Source of the DNA: Calvatia gigantea
Taxonomy: Eukaryota; Basidiomycota; Agaricomycetes; Agaricales; Lycoperdaceae
DNA: 64,000 bases
Direction of reading: 5' to 3'
NCBI GenBank assembly: GCA_025093985.1
Contig: JACAAK010000011.1
Coordinates: forward strand, 186,001 to 250,000
Below the pieces are notes generated by a model, which saw only the letters and a program-made list of their open reading frames with translations, had not been told where the DNA came from and ran no database searches. Positions 1 to 10,141 of the stretch are shown here, piece after piece. Each line of letters begins with the position of its first letter. Positions within the stretch are counted from its first letter, which is position 1. The position numbers were made by a program, and so were the translations under genes.

Positions 1-741
1 GCTTGGAGTGGAATTCTAAACACTTGCGGGAAGTCATCAACTGTCCAGACAACAGGGAATGTGTTTATACAAGAATCCTGTGTGTCACATGAAAGCGGTT
101 GCGTAAGTTGTAACAAGCCAACGTGTTAAGGGATCGCCATTCATTGCGCCCATTTGTAAGTAACCGACTTGCGAAGTTCAAATTCCTGACCTTCACGTTC
201 ATCCGGTCGCCGTTTCCCACCAGAAAGAGTTTGATTTGCCCATATACCAAGGGCCGACTACACCAACCGGTCATCTCGCAATCTCAAGCCCTGATCCTTC
301 TCAACTGTAAGTAGTTTCTGCAACCCAACTCATGACAGCAGGCGCTGGTAAGCATCGCAACAGGGTCAGTCGCAGAAGGGAGTGAATGTTCAGATTCTTA
401 TCGTTTTTTCCCCTTTCAGAGTGTAGACCTTCCCCATGTAAAGAGAGAACGGCTAAGGCCTTGTTTGAGATGAAAATCATGCCTCTTGTTTCTATGTTAC
501 TTGGAGCAAGTTGCGACACTTGCCGAACTTCTCTCATGTCGATCGTAATCAAAACGGTGCGCCTTCGAGACAATTATTCGGCCCTGCAACATAGCTCCAG
601 GCTTGGCGAGCTCTTGGCAGTGCATTGGGATATCCTGTAGGGATGAGATTTCAAACAAGGCTAGCCTCTTTTCCTGGTATAAAAATGAAGCGTCGTTGCG
701 TGGAGGTAACAAACCTCTCCCATTTCGTTTTTTTCTTCACG
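1..741. other. Upstream region of the first CFEM-like gene
   Basis: Only short overlapping open frames of 60-95 codons occur here on both strands, and none resembles a family I know. A TATA-like stretch (TATAAAAA) lies at 678-685, about 60 bases before the ATG at 742, and is the likely core promoter of the first array gene. Confidence 0.5.
678..685 (+). promoter_or_regulatory. TATA-like box, array copy 1
   Basis: The sequence TATAAAAA lies 57 bases upstream of the ATG at 742. All five array genes have a TATA-like element 46-65 bases before their ATG. Confidence 0.5.
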
Positions 742-1446
742 ATGGTCGCCTTCACCTCTCTTCTTCCCCTTCTCGCGACTTTGGCCGCCACCTCCACTTA
801 TGGTACGCGTCTGACGCGTTAAAAACCTGACTCATGCTTATATCGTATTTCTCAGTGACTGCTTCCCCGTCTGAGACTATCCATGAGCTCCTTTCTCGTC
901 AAACCACCATTGACCCTAATTTGTTCCCCCCTCAATGTCGCGACCAATGTTCTTCCCTCGCGAACTCTGTTGGCGATGGTGTAAGTTAACTTTCTGTCTC
1001 TGTTATCTCAGTACAAAGCCTAAGTCATGCCACTCGTCCAGAGCTGCCTTGATCTCGATTGCATTTGTAGCTCGAAAACGGCCGATAACATGATTGCCTG
1101 TTTAAATTGTGGTGTCGCGCAGCAAGTCAGCGCTGATACTGCTCAGAGCTATTACGACAGTCAGTCTCTTCAGTTCACGTAAACCCTCATCGCGCCCTTA
1201 ACCAACAAATCTACTTTAGGCTATGCCAACGCTTGCAAATCAGCCGGCAAAAGCGTTCCCTCCTTCAAAGCCTCGGGCTCAGGCTCTGGTTCGGGCTCTG
1301 GTTCTGGTTCGGGATCCGGTTCGCCCACGGGATCTAACTCCGGTTCTTCAGGATCCTCCGGTAGCAGCAATGGTGCATCGTGTGTGCACCTGGCTGGTGT
1401 CGGTTTGGCTGGTGCTGTTGGTGCTGGTCTTTTCCTGGCTGTGTAG
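742..1446 (+). CDS. Secreted CFEM-like eight-cysteine protein, probable GPI anchor (array copy 1)
   Basis: A small cell-surface protein, split into four exons by eye (742-802, 856-980, 1042-1159, 1220-1446), about 177 residues. It begins with a hydrophobic signal peptide (MVAFTSLLPLLATLAA). The middle has eight cysteines in the order C-x3-C ... C-x4-C-x-C ... C-x2-C ... C, including an Asp-Cys-Ile-Cys motif, which resembles the fungal CFEM domain. The spacing Asp-Cys is tighter than in the textbook CFEM pattern, so I call it CFEM-like. A Gly-Ser repeat stalk follows, then a hydrophobic tail ending LFLAV, as expected for a GPI-anchor signal. It is the most diverged of the first four copies. 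CFEM proteins act in surface adhesion or heme/iron capture; the role here is unknown. Confidence 0.75.
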
Positions 1447-2051
1447 CCGGGTTTCCGCAGTGACGATTCCGTTCATTTTGTCTTGTGCACGATACCCCCG
1501 GTGTTAAGATATCAGTAATACACTATTGATTGCTTTGTTACATTTTCGTCGTCATATGGTTCGTGTGATTAGGTTGCGGTGGCCGGAGTTAACTTTGAAT
1601 GAGCGCCGAATATCTTCGGTGGTCCGTTGTTAAGTATTTTGACGGTGGGCGGAATGTTCATACCCCTAGACATCGCCGACACAAGCGCATCATTAAACGG
1701 GACAGCTGTCTGTCCAACTAGACTCGTTTTATGCAGGAACGCGAAAGTATCTGGGACGACGCCATGTACGGGCAGGACGACAAAGGTGCTCATTTGTTCA
1801 GCAAATTGCCATTAATAACAAGGGAACGTCACCCCAGTTGTTACTTCTTGGGCCAGGCCAAATTCACGTGTTGTGATGTTGAATGCGCAACCTTTCGACA
1901 TCGCCCATCAATCGGTTAACAAATTCAAATTTAGCACTGTCGCCGACTCACGACTTTCGACTTTTGCAAGTTGTCAAAACAGCAACGCCTCATTTCTAGG
2001 CTTTATAATGAACGCAGTTGCTAATCCTCTGACACCCCCACTCCTTCAAAC
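1447..2051. other. Spacer between array copies 1 and 2, partly duplicated
   Basis: No gene is seen. The stretch from about 1627 resembles the one upstream of copy 3 (from about 3478): both carry a GCATCATTAAA segment (1686 and 3526), a CGACTTTCGACTTT-like run and the TATA element TTTATAAT with GAACGC following. These are the visible parts of a duplicated promoter. The TATA element is at 2002-2009. Confidence 0.55.
2002..2009 (+). promoter_or_regulatory. TATA-like box, array copy 2
   Basis: TTTATAAT followed by GAACGC, 43 bases before the ATG at 2052. The same string precedes copy 3, showing the promoter was duplicated with the gene. Confidence 0.5.
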
Positions 2052-2893
2052 ATGGTCACGTATCCGGCCTCCTTCATTTTCATAGCTACCCTTGCCACTG
2101 CTTGGACAGCTCAAGGTAGGCACCCTCCAATCGACCTAAACCAGCCTTCTTAAATAATCCAATCTCCTAAGGATCTTTGGTCAACGAAATTCATGAAGTC
2201 GTTGCGCGTCAGACCTCCGGCAGCACGGCACCCGCGCTGGACCCTAGTCTGATACCCGCCCAATGCAAAGATTCATGTCTTCCCATTAACGACCTGACCA
2301 ACGGTGTGCGTACCCTCTTTGCTTAGCCCCAAGCCTGCTAAATAACGTATGCGCTGACAGGTTTGCACCACTGTTGACTGTATCTGTGGAGGCCGTATCA
2401 GCGGCTCCCTGTCCGGATGTTTACAATGTGCATTGAACGTCAGCGGACTTTCTTCCTTTGTGGGCCAGTGTCAAACAATTTATGACAGTGAGCCCGCCAC
2501 CATATTCTCTATCCGAGGAGTCAATAGCGCGACGCCTTAACAGACTATGCAAACAACTGCAAAACCGCCGGAAAGCCCGTTCCTAATTTTACTTTTAAGT
2601 TGGATGATAATCCAAGCCCAAGTGATACAAGTGGTACGGATGACCACGGCGGTAGTTCTGGCTCTCCTGGCTCGAGTGGGAGCTCGGGGTCTTCTGGTTC
2701 AAGTGGGAGCTCAGGATCTTCCAGTTCAAGTGGAAGCTCTGGGTCTTCTGGATCCAGTGGAAATTCTGGATCGTCAAACTCTGGGGACAGCGGCAACGGG
2801 ATCCTTGGGAAGTTGAACGGTGCCTCGCAAATCCAGGCCACCAGCGCTAGTTTAGCAGGTGCCTTGGGCGCCGCAGTTTTCCTCGTTATGTGA
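2052..2893 (+). CDS. Secreted CFEM-like protein with Ser/Gly repeat stalk (array copy 2)
   Basis: Four exons fit well (2052-2115, 2172-2305, 2361-2487, 2544-2893) and give about 224 residues. The order is signal peptide (FIFIATLATAWTAQ), a cysteine module (C-x3-C, then C-x4-C-x-C with Asp before the second Cys, C-x2-C, and two more Cys), a Thr/Ser linker, and a long Ser/Gly stalk. The stalk is made of four 27-base units (2669-2776), each coding for nine residues. The last hydrophobic stretch (AGALGAAVFLVM) fits a GPI signal. Exon lengths and phases match copy 3 exactly for the first three exons, so the two are recent duplicates. It carries one extra cysteine just before the third intron compared with copy 1. 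Confidence 0.8.
2669..2776 (+). repeat. 27-bp coding minisatellite, 4 units
   Basis: Four head-to-tail units of 27 bases, each reading roughly G-S-S-G-S-S-G-S-S in frame inside copy 2. Copy 3 has eight units of the same repeat, so the array has changed unit number by whole, frame-preserving steps. Confidence 0.8.
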
Positions 2894-3898
2894 TTTTCTT
2901 ATCCTCTATCTATATGTAATAAGCTCATATCCAAAACAATTGATCTCCCTTGAAATTTCTCCCCAAAATCATAAGCTCAAGAGTGGTAAAAATTAGGCGT
3001 ACTGAAATGCGAACCCTCAATCTGGCTGCCAGCCTCCAACACCCGTCATTTTGAGATTTGCACAGCCTATCCATACCCCTAACATTTGTAGGTACCGCTT
3101 TTTATCACTTAACAATGAATTCACTTGATGAGTTTATGGCAAGTCGGATTCTGAAACGTATCGCCACCCCCTCATAAAGGCGAAAAAATGATAACGCGAA
3201 ACGTTAGAAATGGATTCATCAGCGTTTTTCTCCCCACCACCGTGTGATTTACAAATTCTTCGAAGCCTCCCCGACGTCTGATGTCCGAGCGCTTTGGCGC
3301 TTATGCTGTTCCTTTGGCAAAAATGGTATGCGGTCCATCTTTTTTCCCTTGTGTATATGTGGGGAGACTGTCATGTGGCACGGTCGAAAGTGGAGGAAAC
3401 AACGTAGATGAGCCTGGTGAAAAATATCCAATTTAAAAAACCGGACCCCTCTCCTATAATCAAGGTTTTGCTAAATTTTGATGGCTGGTGGGAAGAACGA
3501 ATTCTTGAGTATCAGCGACATCAACGCATCATTAAATGAGACAGTTGTCCAAACCAACAAACACTCACTCACTTCATGTAGGAAGGTACCTGCGGGGGAG
3601 ACAACACACGAATCCACTGCGATTAAATACTCACTCGCTCCTACACGACCGGGATCAACGAAGGAGAAATTATTTCAAAAATTGGGAAAGAATGAAAGAA
3701 TTTACGAGTTCTGATTTGGGTTGTCAGAGGTCTTGACGACTCCCATCAACTAAGTTAACGGACCCAAATTTAGCACCACCGCTGACGACTTTCGACTTTC
3801 ACCAGATGTCAAGCTTCAAGCAGCAATACCTCAGTTCTCAACTTTATAATGAACGCGCAGTCGTCAATTGATGATCCACCGACGCCTTGGCTTCTAAC
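2894..3898. other. Spacer between array copies 2 and 3
   Basis: No gene is recognised. The right half, from about 3478, is a diverged duplicate of the segment upstream of copy 2 (from about 1627). A TATA element (TATAAT) lies at 3845-3850. The left half shows nothing beyond short unconvincing frames. Confidence 0.5.
3845..3850 (+). promoter_or_regulatory. TATA-like box, array copy 3
   Basis: TATAAT within CTTTATAATGAACGC, 48 bases before the ATG at 3899 and nearly identical to the element of copy 2. Confidence 0.5.
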
Positions 3899-4857
3899 AT
3901 GGTCCCGTATTGTCCCCCGTTCATTTTCGTGGCTACCCTCGCCACCGCTTGGACAGCTCAAGGCATGCACTCCCCATCAGCCTCCTCCGTTCTTCCTAAC
4001 CAACCCCTCTCTTCAGGGGCTTTCGTCAGCGAAATTCATGAAGTTTTTGTGCGTCAGACCTCTGGTAACCTAGGCCCTAGTCTTGATCCAAGCTTGATAC
4101 CGGCCCAATGTAGGGACCCCTGTCTTCCCATCAATGACCTGACGAACGGCGTGCGTACTTTCTTTTGCTCGTCTTCGGCTACCTTAACCAACTCATGCGC
4201 TAACAGGTTTGCAGCACCCTTGACTGTGTCTGTGGTAGCCGGATCAGCAGCTCCGCATCCAAATGCTTGCAATGTTGGGTGGACGCCACCGGATCCGCTT
4301 CCTTGGTGTCAGAGTGTCAAGTAATTTACAATAGTGAGCCCTTCCTATTATTTCGTCCACGAAACTCGTAACATGATGGTGAAATAGATTACGCCAATAA
4401 CTGCAGGTTTGGCGGAAGGCCTGTTCCTAGCTATACCTGCGCAAGCCCAAGTGGTACAGGTGGGGAGGGAGACAACGGTGGTGATTCCGGCGTTTCCGGT
4501 GTGAGTGGGGGCTCAGTGTCTTGCGGTTCCAGTGGAAGCTCGGGGTCGTCTGGTTCGGGCGGAAGCTCGGCGCCTTCTGATTCGCGTGGAGGCGTGGGGA
4601 CTTCTGATTCAAGCGGAAGTTCAGGGTCTTCTGGTTCGAGTGGGAGCTCTGGATCCTCTGGTTCGGATGGGAGTTCTGGATCTTCTGGTTCGAGTGGGAG
4701 CTCGGGTTCCTCTGGTTTTAGTGGAAGTTCTGTACCGTCAAAATCGAAAAAGAGCGGCAGCGGGATCATTGGAAAGCTGAACGGCGCTTCACAAATAGAT
4801 GCCACCAGCGCTAACTTAGCATGTGCCTTGGGCGCTGTCATTTTCCTCGCCATGTAA
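3899..4857 (+). CDS. Secreted CFEM-like protein with long Ser/Gly repeat stalk (array copy 3)
   Basis: Exons 3899-3962, 4017-4150, 4207-4333 and 4388-4857 give about 264 residues; the first three exons have exactly the lengths found in copy 2 (64, 134, 127 bases). The module order is signal peptide, cysteine module (C-x3-C, C-x3-D-C-x-C, C-x2-C, further Cys), eight-unit Ser/Gly stalk (4525-4740), hydrophobic tail ending FLAM. The first intron starts with GC instead of GT (CAAG|GCATGC). Introns 1 and 2 contain no in-frame stop, so an unspliced reading runs from 3899 to 4324, but it destroys the cysteine pattern of exon 3. The spliced form is therefore preferred. Confidence 0.78.
3963..4016 (+). 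other. GC-AG intron in array copy 3
   Basis: The donor is GCATGC where the sister gene has GTAGGC at the same place. The acceptor is CTTCAG. The intron is 54 bases, a multiple of three and free of stops, so retention would add 18 residues after the signal peptide without breaking the frame. Confidence 0.6.
4525..4740 (+). repeat. 27-bp coding minisatellite, 8 units
   Basis: Eight 27-base units end to end, each coding for nine Ser/Gly-rich residues; units 2 and 3 are the most diverged (Ala, Pro, Asp, Arg replacements). This is twice the unit number of copy 2 and accounts for most of the length difference between the two proteins. Confidence 0.8.
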
Positions 4858-6175
4858 TTTTCTAATTATCTTTCATTCCTTTCCCCTTACCAGTCATAAT
4901 CCGGACTAGCGCACAATACTGGACATTGACTTTATCTAATGAACGCATGTTGTTAACGCAATTAATTTCATTTAAGTCTCCTAGGATCTATGTGAGATGG
5001 CTAACTCAGTGGCAGAAATTTAGACATAGTGAATTGAGAAACAACTGAATCTGGTCGGCCTCTAGTTCTTTATCATCTTAAGCTTTCGGCCACCTATAAT
5101 ATAGGCTAGGCCTACTTTTCACTAGACGTGATAGTGATTGATGAATGAATCCACTGAGAGCGCAGCACCAACCCCCAATGAGGGGTAAACCCACAAAATG
5201 TTGGGGGGGTGGTATGCGGTTTTTCCTTTTTACCAACACTTGAACTATGGACTCCTTTGACGCCTCCACGGTGTCTTGGTGTCTTGATATTCAATCCTGC
5301 ATCTTTGATAAGGGTGGCATACATCCCAACATTTTTCTTTTGAGGAAGCCACGTGCGGACTCTAGATGTGGGAGGCAGGAATTGTTGGTGAGATCCGCCG
5401 ATTCCTCATCGCGCCAGGTTGAATGCTGCATTGATTCCATAATATACTCTCGCTATGTAACTCAAAACGCAACTGTCCTCCGATACTCGAGTTAGCCCCA
5501 ACTTCAACAAGATTTCTTGTCGCTGGCTATTTTAACCATGTCCTATGTCATGGGAGGGAAGAATTGATTGGGGACGAGCCTTCGTAAGTAGAGGAGTCCG
5601 GTGACCTATCAAAGCGTTGAGCCCGAGGGCGATATATATGACTTGATTAATAGCGAGGACTTCGTTCGTTCTTTGGTCATTCAAAATCATCGATAACGTT
5701 TCAGGACCTAGCTCTAGATCTATATCGGGCTTTCATCTCTTGGCCTGGGGATGACGACCCCTCATGGACTTAGATATATCATCTTCTTGGACATGTGATG
5801 AATACAGACCTTTTTCCATCCCAAAAAAAATTCGTGTACATATCCGTATGTGTTGGATTTTTGGGGTCCGTCCTACGGAAGGAGATTACACCATCCCGAA
5901 ATACCAGACTGTTGTACTAGTGCGGGTTTTGGCAAGCAGCTAACCAGTGAAGGGTTTACAACGCCAGAAGCCAACCTCTTACCTCGCAGATAGCATCAGC
6001 CAAGGAGAAGCCTAATTTTAGGCATCGCTAATCTGGCATTGCCAACTCATATCGAACACACACAAGATGTCCGCAAGGTGCCCACCGGCCGTTATTCGGA
6101 GGTTCCTGCATATAAATGGGTGTCCTACCACGTCCTGTCTGGACGCCCGACTGGCCCACATCCAAAGCTGCGGAT
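4858..6175. other. Spacer between array copies 3 and 4
   Basis: About 1.3 kb without a recognisable gene. Short frames occur on both strands without family features. A TATA-like box, TATAAA, is at 6111-6116, 60 bases before the ATG of copy 4. Confidence 0.5.
6111..6116 (+). promoter_or_regulatory. TATA box, array copy 4
   Basis: TATAAA 60 bases upstream of the ATG at 6176. Confidence 0.5.
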
Positions 6176-7070
6176 ATGTTTGTGTACTCTTCGCTGACCG
6201 TCCTCATCGCAACACTCGCCGTTGCTTCTGTTTCGCAAGGTACATACCCCATCAGCATTAGTTATGCTAGGCCGGCGGCCTAAACCCGTCCGTTCAGCGA
6301 ATTTGGTCAACCACGTTCGCAGCCTCCTCTCCCGACAAAACGAGAGCACTGGCGCTGGTATCAATCCTGATATAATCCCACCCAAATGCAGGGATATCTG
6401 TGCCCCTATCAACGATCTAACATCCAACGTACGTCTTGTCTCCGGTACTTCGGGGACACCCCAGCTTGACACAACACAGGTGTGCACTACTCCGGATTGT
6501 ATCTGCGGCACCAGGATCAGCAGTTCTATGTCTGGATGCTTACAATGTGTATTGGATGTCAGTGGCCTTGCGTCCCTCATCCCACAAGCCCAGAAGACAT
6601 ACGACGGTGAGCGCCCAAGAGCTTATTCCGTCTCGCGAATTGAACAATGACATGAGATGAAAGACTATGTTAAGCTTTGCAGCGACATCGGAAAGACAGT
6701 TCCTAGCCACACTTTCAAGATAAATGGAGGGACCAGCAATTCCGGTTCTGGTGCTTCTGGGGGCCCAGGACCATCGGGCGGCCTTGTCCTCAGCTCCGGC
6801 CCTGGACAAATTACGGCCACGTTTCCAAATAACCCCAGCCCTAGCCCGATGCCCCAAGTACCCAACAATCCAACTCCGCCATTTCCCACTCCCTCCTCAA
6901 GTGGAACGGACTCACCACCCAGCGGTTCGGATTCAAGTGGCGACTCTGGTTCACCGGGTTCCGATAGTAATGGCGGAGGGGGCGGCATATCGAGTGGGTG
7001 TTCACGAATACCGGTCGCTAGCACCGGTATAATTGGCGCTCTATCTGCCGTGTTAATGCTCGCTACGTGA
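6176..7070 (+). CDS. Secreted CFEM-like protein with Pro/Ser-rich stalk (array copy 4)
   Basis: Exons 6176-6239, 6298-6428, 6480-6606 and 6664-7070 give about 242 residues. Exons 1 and 3 have the same lengths as in copies 2 and 3. After the signal peptide (MFVYSSLTVLIATLAVA) and a possible Kex2-like Ser-Arg site comes the cysteine module (C-x3-C, C-x3-D-C-x-C, C-x2-C, C). The extra Cys of copies 2 and 3 is replaced by Ala here, which leaves eight. The stalk differs: it is Pro/Asn/Ser-rich in its middle and lacks the 27-base repeat. A hydrophobic end (GIIGALSAVLMLAT) fits a GPI signal. Confidence 0.78.
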
Positions 7071-7981
7071 TTATGTCCTTCCACGTTGCCGTTTGGTCTC
7101 CTGATTTCAGAATACAAACAATCCCATCAGAAAACAGAGTCCCACCCTAAGTTAAAGGATCGAATGGCATGCAGCCACGGTATATGGCATTCTCTAGGAA
7201 AATGAATTACACTTTGATCATTCTACATTTAGCGTGTGAGGTGGTAGAGGGTATTCCGGAGTTAGAAGCGACTTGAGTGTGAGTTCCTCTTCGGTAGAGT
7301 CGTAAGTGGTGAATTGTCCCGTATTGTTTTGCTCTTCTCGAACCCGTCTTCGCATGTCTATCAAGGTATAGGTGAGCGGACAGTCATTATTTTGTGTGTA
7401 ATGATGGGCCTGTAATGCTCCAGCACAGCATATTACGGCTGTTAGAATACACCGCCATAATGCCAAGCCCTCTGCTATTTTTGTGGTAGAGGGCCCCTGC
7501 TGGCTATTGGTGCCTGATTCTCTGGCGTTGTGGTAGCATGAAGGGTATTCAAGTAGGCCGTATAGTTCAAAGATTCAGACCGGTGCGTAAATTTTGGATG
7601 CTCGCATTCGAAAAGAACATCGCCCTGAATACAAGTTCGTTGCCTATCAGCAAACCTACAACGATCCGAGACAAAAATACCTGAATCCAAAAGAAAGGCT
7701 GGCTCGGGTGCGTCGAACAAAGAATATAACCCAAAACATAATTGATAGACTTAAAGTGTTTCAGCCCCATATGAAGGAACGCGACCGCATATCATTCGCC
7801 ACACGTTGGGATCCTTTTCATATGCGTATTCCGTACAGCCAACTGTCAAGGAAGACCCAACCCTTGGGGGGTGAAAGAAATGCAGGACGCCAAGTCGCAG
7901 GTTAGCCACCGTTCGATCTCAAGAAGGCTTTATAAAGCTCCAGAAAATGGTCAACGGGATTATCGACTTGTCCACGACGCC
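7071..7981. other. Spacer between array copies 4 and 5
   Basis: No gene is recognised, although overlapping frames of 80-100 codons lie at 7218-7466 (-) and 7594-7905 (+). Neither has family features. A TATA box (TATAAA, 7931-7936) lies 46 bases before copy 5. Confidence 0.45.
7931..7936 (+). promoter_or_regulatory. TATA box, array copy 5
   Basis: TATAAA inside GGCTTTATAAAG, 46 bases before the ATG at 7982. Confidence 0.5.
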
Positions 7982-8654
7982 ATGTTAGCTTTCACCGTGG
8001 TTGTAACTGTACTCACCTTCTTCACAACTACGACCGTGGCAGGGCATATCGGAACGACTAACCTCTTCTCTCGCCAAATTTCGCCTCAGTGGATCCCCGA
8101 GAAGTGTAAAGACCAGTGTCCTATTGCAACCGAAATGGCCAACGGGGTGAGAAGCTTTCGACATCGTTTATTTTTCCCCCTCTTACGCCGTCCCGTCTCT
8201 AGCAATGTTCAACATACGAGTGTATGTGTACCGACCGCGTCAATACCGCGCTAGTTCAGTGTTTGGGGTGCACGATTCAGTCCGAGAAAGACACTGACCC
8301 AAATTTCACGCACCAACTGGAAATGGCTTATGATTGTACGACTTTTGCTGCAATCCAACAATAGCCCTCACTAACATAAACAAACACACAGTGTATTTGA
8401 ATGCGTGTACCAACAACGGACATACCGTACCGAAGCTGAGCCTTACATCTTCATCCACTGGAGGCTCTTCTGGCTCGAGCGGGGGGAACAGTACCACTGG
8501 AAACACTGGCTCCGGCTCCGGCGGTTCCGGCGGAAGTGGAAGTGGAGGTAGCGGTGGCAGTGGGGGAAGTAGTGGCAATGGCGCTCCCAGTATGAGCATC
8601 GTTGGCTTCGGGTTAAGTGCTGCCATGGTTGTTGTCTCCATTTTCCTGCTTTGA
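7982..8654 (+). CDS. Secreted CFEM-like protein, shortest array member (array copy 5)
   Basis: Three exons (7982-8146, 8203-8335, 8392-8654) give about 186 residues. The first intron of copies 1-4, just after the signal peptide, is absent. The signal peptide is followed by Phe-Ser-Arg-Gln as in other copies, then the cysteine module (C-x3-C, C-x4-C-x-C, C-x2-C, C). Here the Asp before the second Cys of the CxC pair is replaced by Glu (Tyr-Glu-Cys-Met-Cys). A Gly/Ser stalk and a hydrophobic tail ending VVVSIFLL complete it. It closes the tandem array. Confidence 0.76.
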
Positions 8655-9996
8655 ACCTTTTGATTTTCCGAAGACGAGCGTTATGATGGAAACGCTAAAC
8701 GCGACGAAAGACGATGATAGGTACAATTTACCTCTTTGGACTCTGTATAACGTATGATTGGACGAGAAAGAAATGTAACACCCACCACGAGGAGCGGGAC
8801 GAAATAAGGTAGAACAAACGGTTGTCTTGATAACGAGAGGGTCGGTAGATCCGAATTTCCAACAACACCCCGGGTCATGATCCACTATTCGAATGAACCC
8901 CAAAAATTTGTTTCCTTTCTTTTGCCTTTTGTAGCCCTGATTTGTCCCATTGCGACGCGAATAACCAGCCAATACGGTCCAAGGCCTGTCCTTTAATGGA
9001 CACTTGTTCTGATAATCCATAGATAGTTTCCCCACTTTCCATTCCAGGTCTCGGTTGCAACCTCCCTGAGTAGAACAACAAACATTGTCGGAAAAGGTCC
9101 GGTTCGTTGCGTTTGGCGTTTAGTATGCAGAAACGCTTGTACCCCGCGTAGAGAATATTAAAGTGCATCTGATATCCAGGGTCTAGCGAGTAAGACTTGA
9201 GGGAGTCCGACGGTAAAGAAAAGTATGGATGAGATAAATGAACTATATGCCCTTTGTCAGTTTCCGATGTTGGTGGCTACGTCCAAAGCGCCTTACATAC
9301 ATGACGTCTTGACAGGCGTGAGTGCGTGAGGAATCACTACCAGCGAAAACAAGGCCGGAACAAAGGGACTACAGAAAATTGGAATCATTAACAGGCCCTC
9401 GTGATTGAGAGCCTGCGATTCTGCGCCCAAGAAGGATCTGAGCAGTTTTCCAGAATTTAATACGCCAACATGAAAACGACGTAAGTGTGAGGTTTTTGCC
9501 TTCGTTGCTCGTAAGATGGGTCAGGGGTTGATTGCCGGGCCATGGTTCCACATGCGGGTGGCGAAGATGAAACTCCGAATTAGGTATCCACCCCTACCAG
9601 ACGTCGTGCGTGTTACTGAGAATCGGAATGTGGAAAGAGCGCATGAGTCAGAGGCGGGATACCTTGGATGACTGAGATTACTCGGGTGGTATAATCGACC
9701 GTCGTTGTATGATATGATAGGATTCGTCAGCTAAGCCTTGATCCGAGGGCCGCCCAAAATGCTTCTCTTGAAAGATGTGGACAACTCGCCCGTGAACTGA
9801 CGTGTTCGTTACGTGCCGGGAATCAAGTGATCGTCGGTAAATGAGATTTGGCCCTGGACAAGTGCTTTTCAAGCAGAAAGAAAATGGCTTGAATCGACTG
9901 GCAAGGCTAGAAAAACACTACTCTCAGAAGAAGAAAGTTCAACTAGAAGGAGGAGTGATGAGCCAGTTTCAGCGGAGGAGAGGTTTTGGTGCGGAT

Positions 9997-10002
9997 CACG
10001 TG
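9997..10002 (+). promoter_or_regulatory. CACGTG box upstream of cystathionine gamma-lyase
   Basis: The palindrome CACGTG, in the context TCACGTGG, is 140 bases before the ATG. In yeasts this is the Cbf1 site that, with Met4, drives sulfur amino acid genes, which matches the gene downstream. Binding in this organism is inferred. Confidence 0.45.
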
Positions 10003-10083
10003 GAATGGATTCGCCATAATTGCCTAATACCGGCCTCGGTGACATCCCCAATGCTGACAAGACGGATCTAATCACTGACGACA

Positions 10084-10090
10084 TATAAAA
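10084..10090 (+). promoter_or_regulatory. TATA box of cystathionine gamma-lyase
   Basis: TATAAAA 52 bases upstream of the ATG at 10142. Confidence 0.5.
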
Positions 10091-10141
10091 CGGGTATACT
10101 AGACTGCCATAATTTCATCCCCATTTCCCCCCATTTCCCCC

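Larger units (their letters stand above)
8655..10141. other. Intergenic region with the promoter of cystathionine gamma-lyase
   Basis: About 1.5 kb with no recognisable gene. The right end holds a CACGTG box (9997-10002) and a TATA box (10084-10090) serving the lyase gene. Confidence 0.5.

Noticed and set aside
2545..2841. Long minus-strand frame rich in Glu, Pro and Leu opposite the Ser/Gly stalk of copy 2
   Set aside because: It is the complement of the repeat and only open because of the repeat composition. The same holds for 4431-4853.
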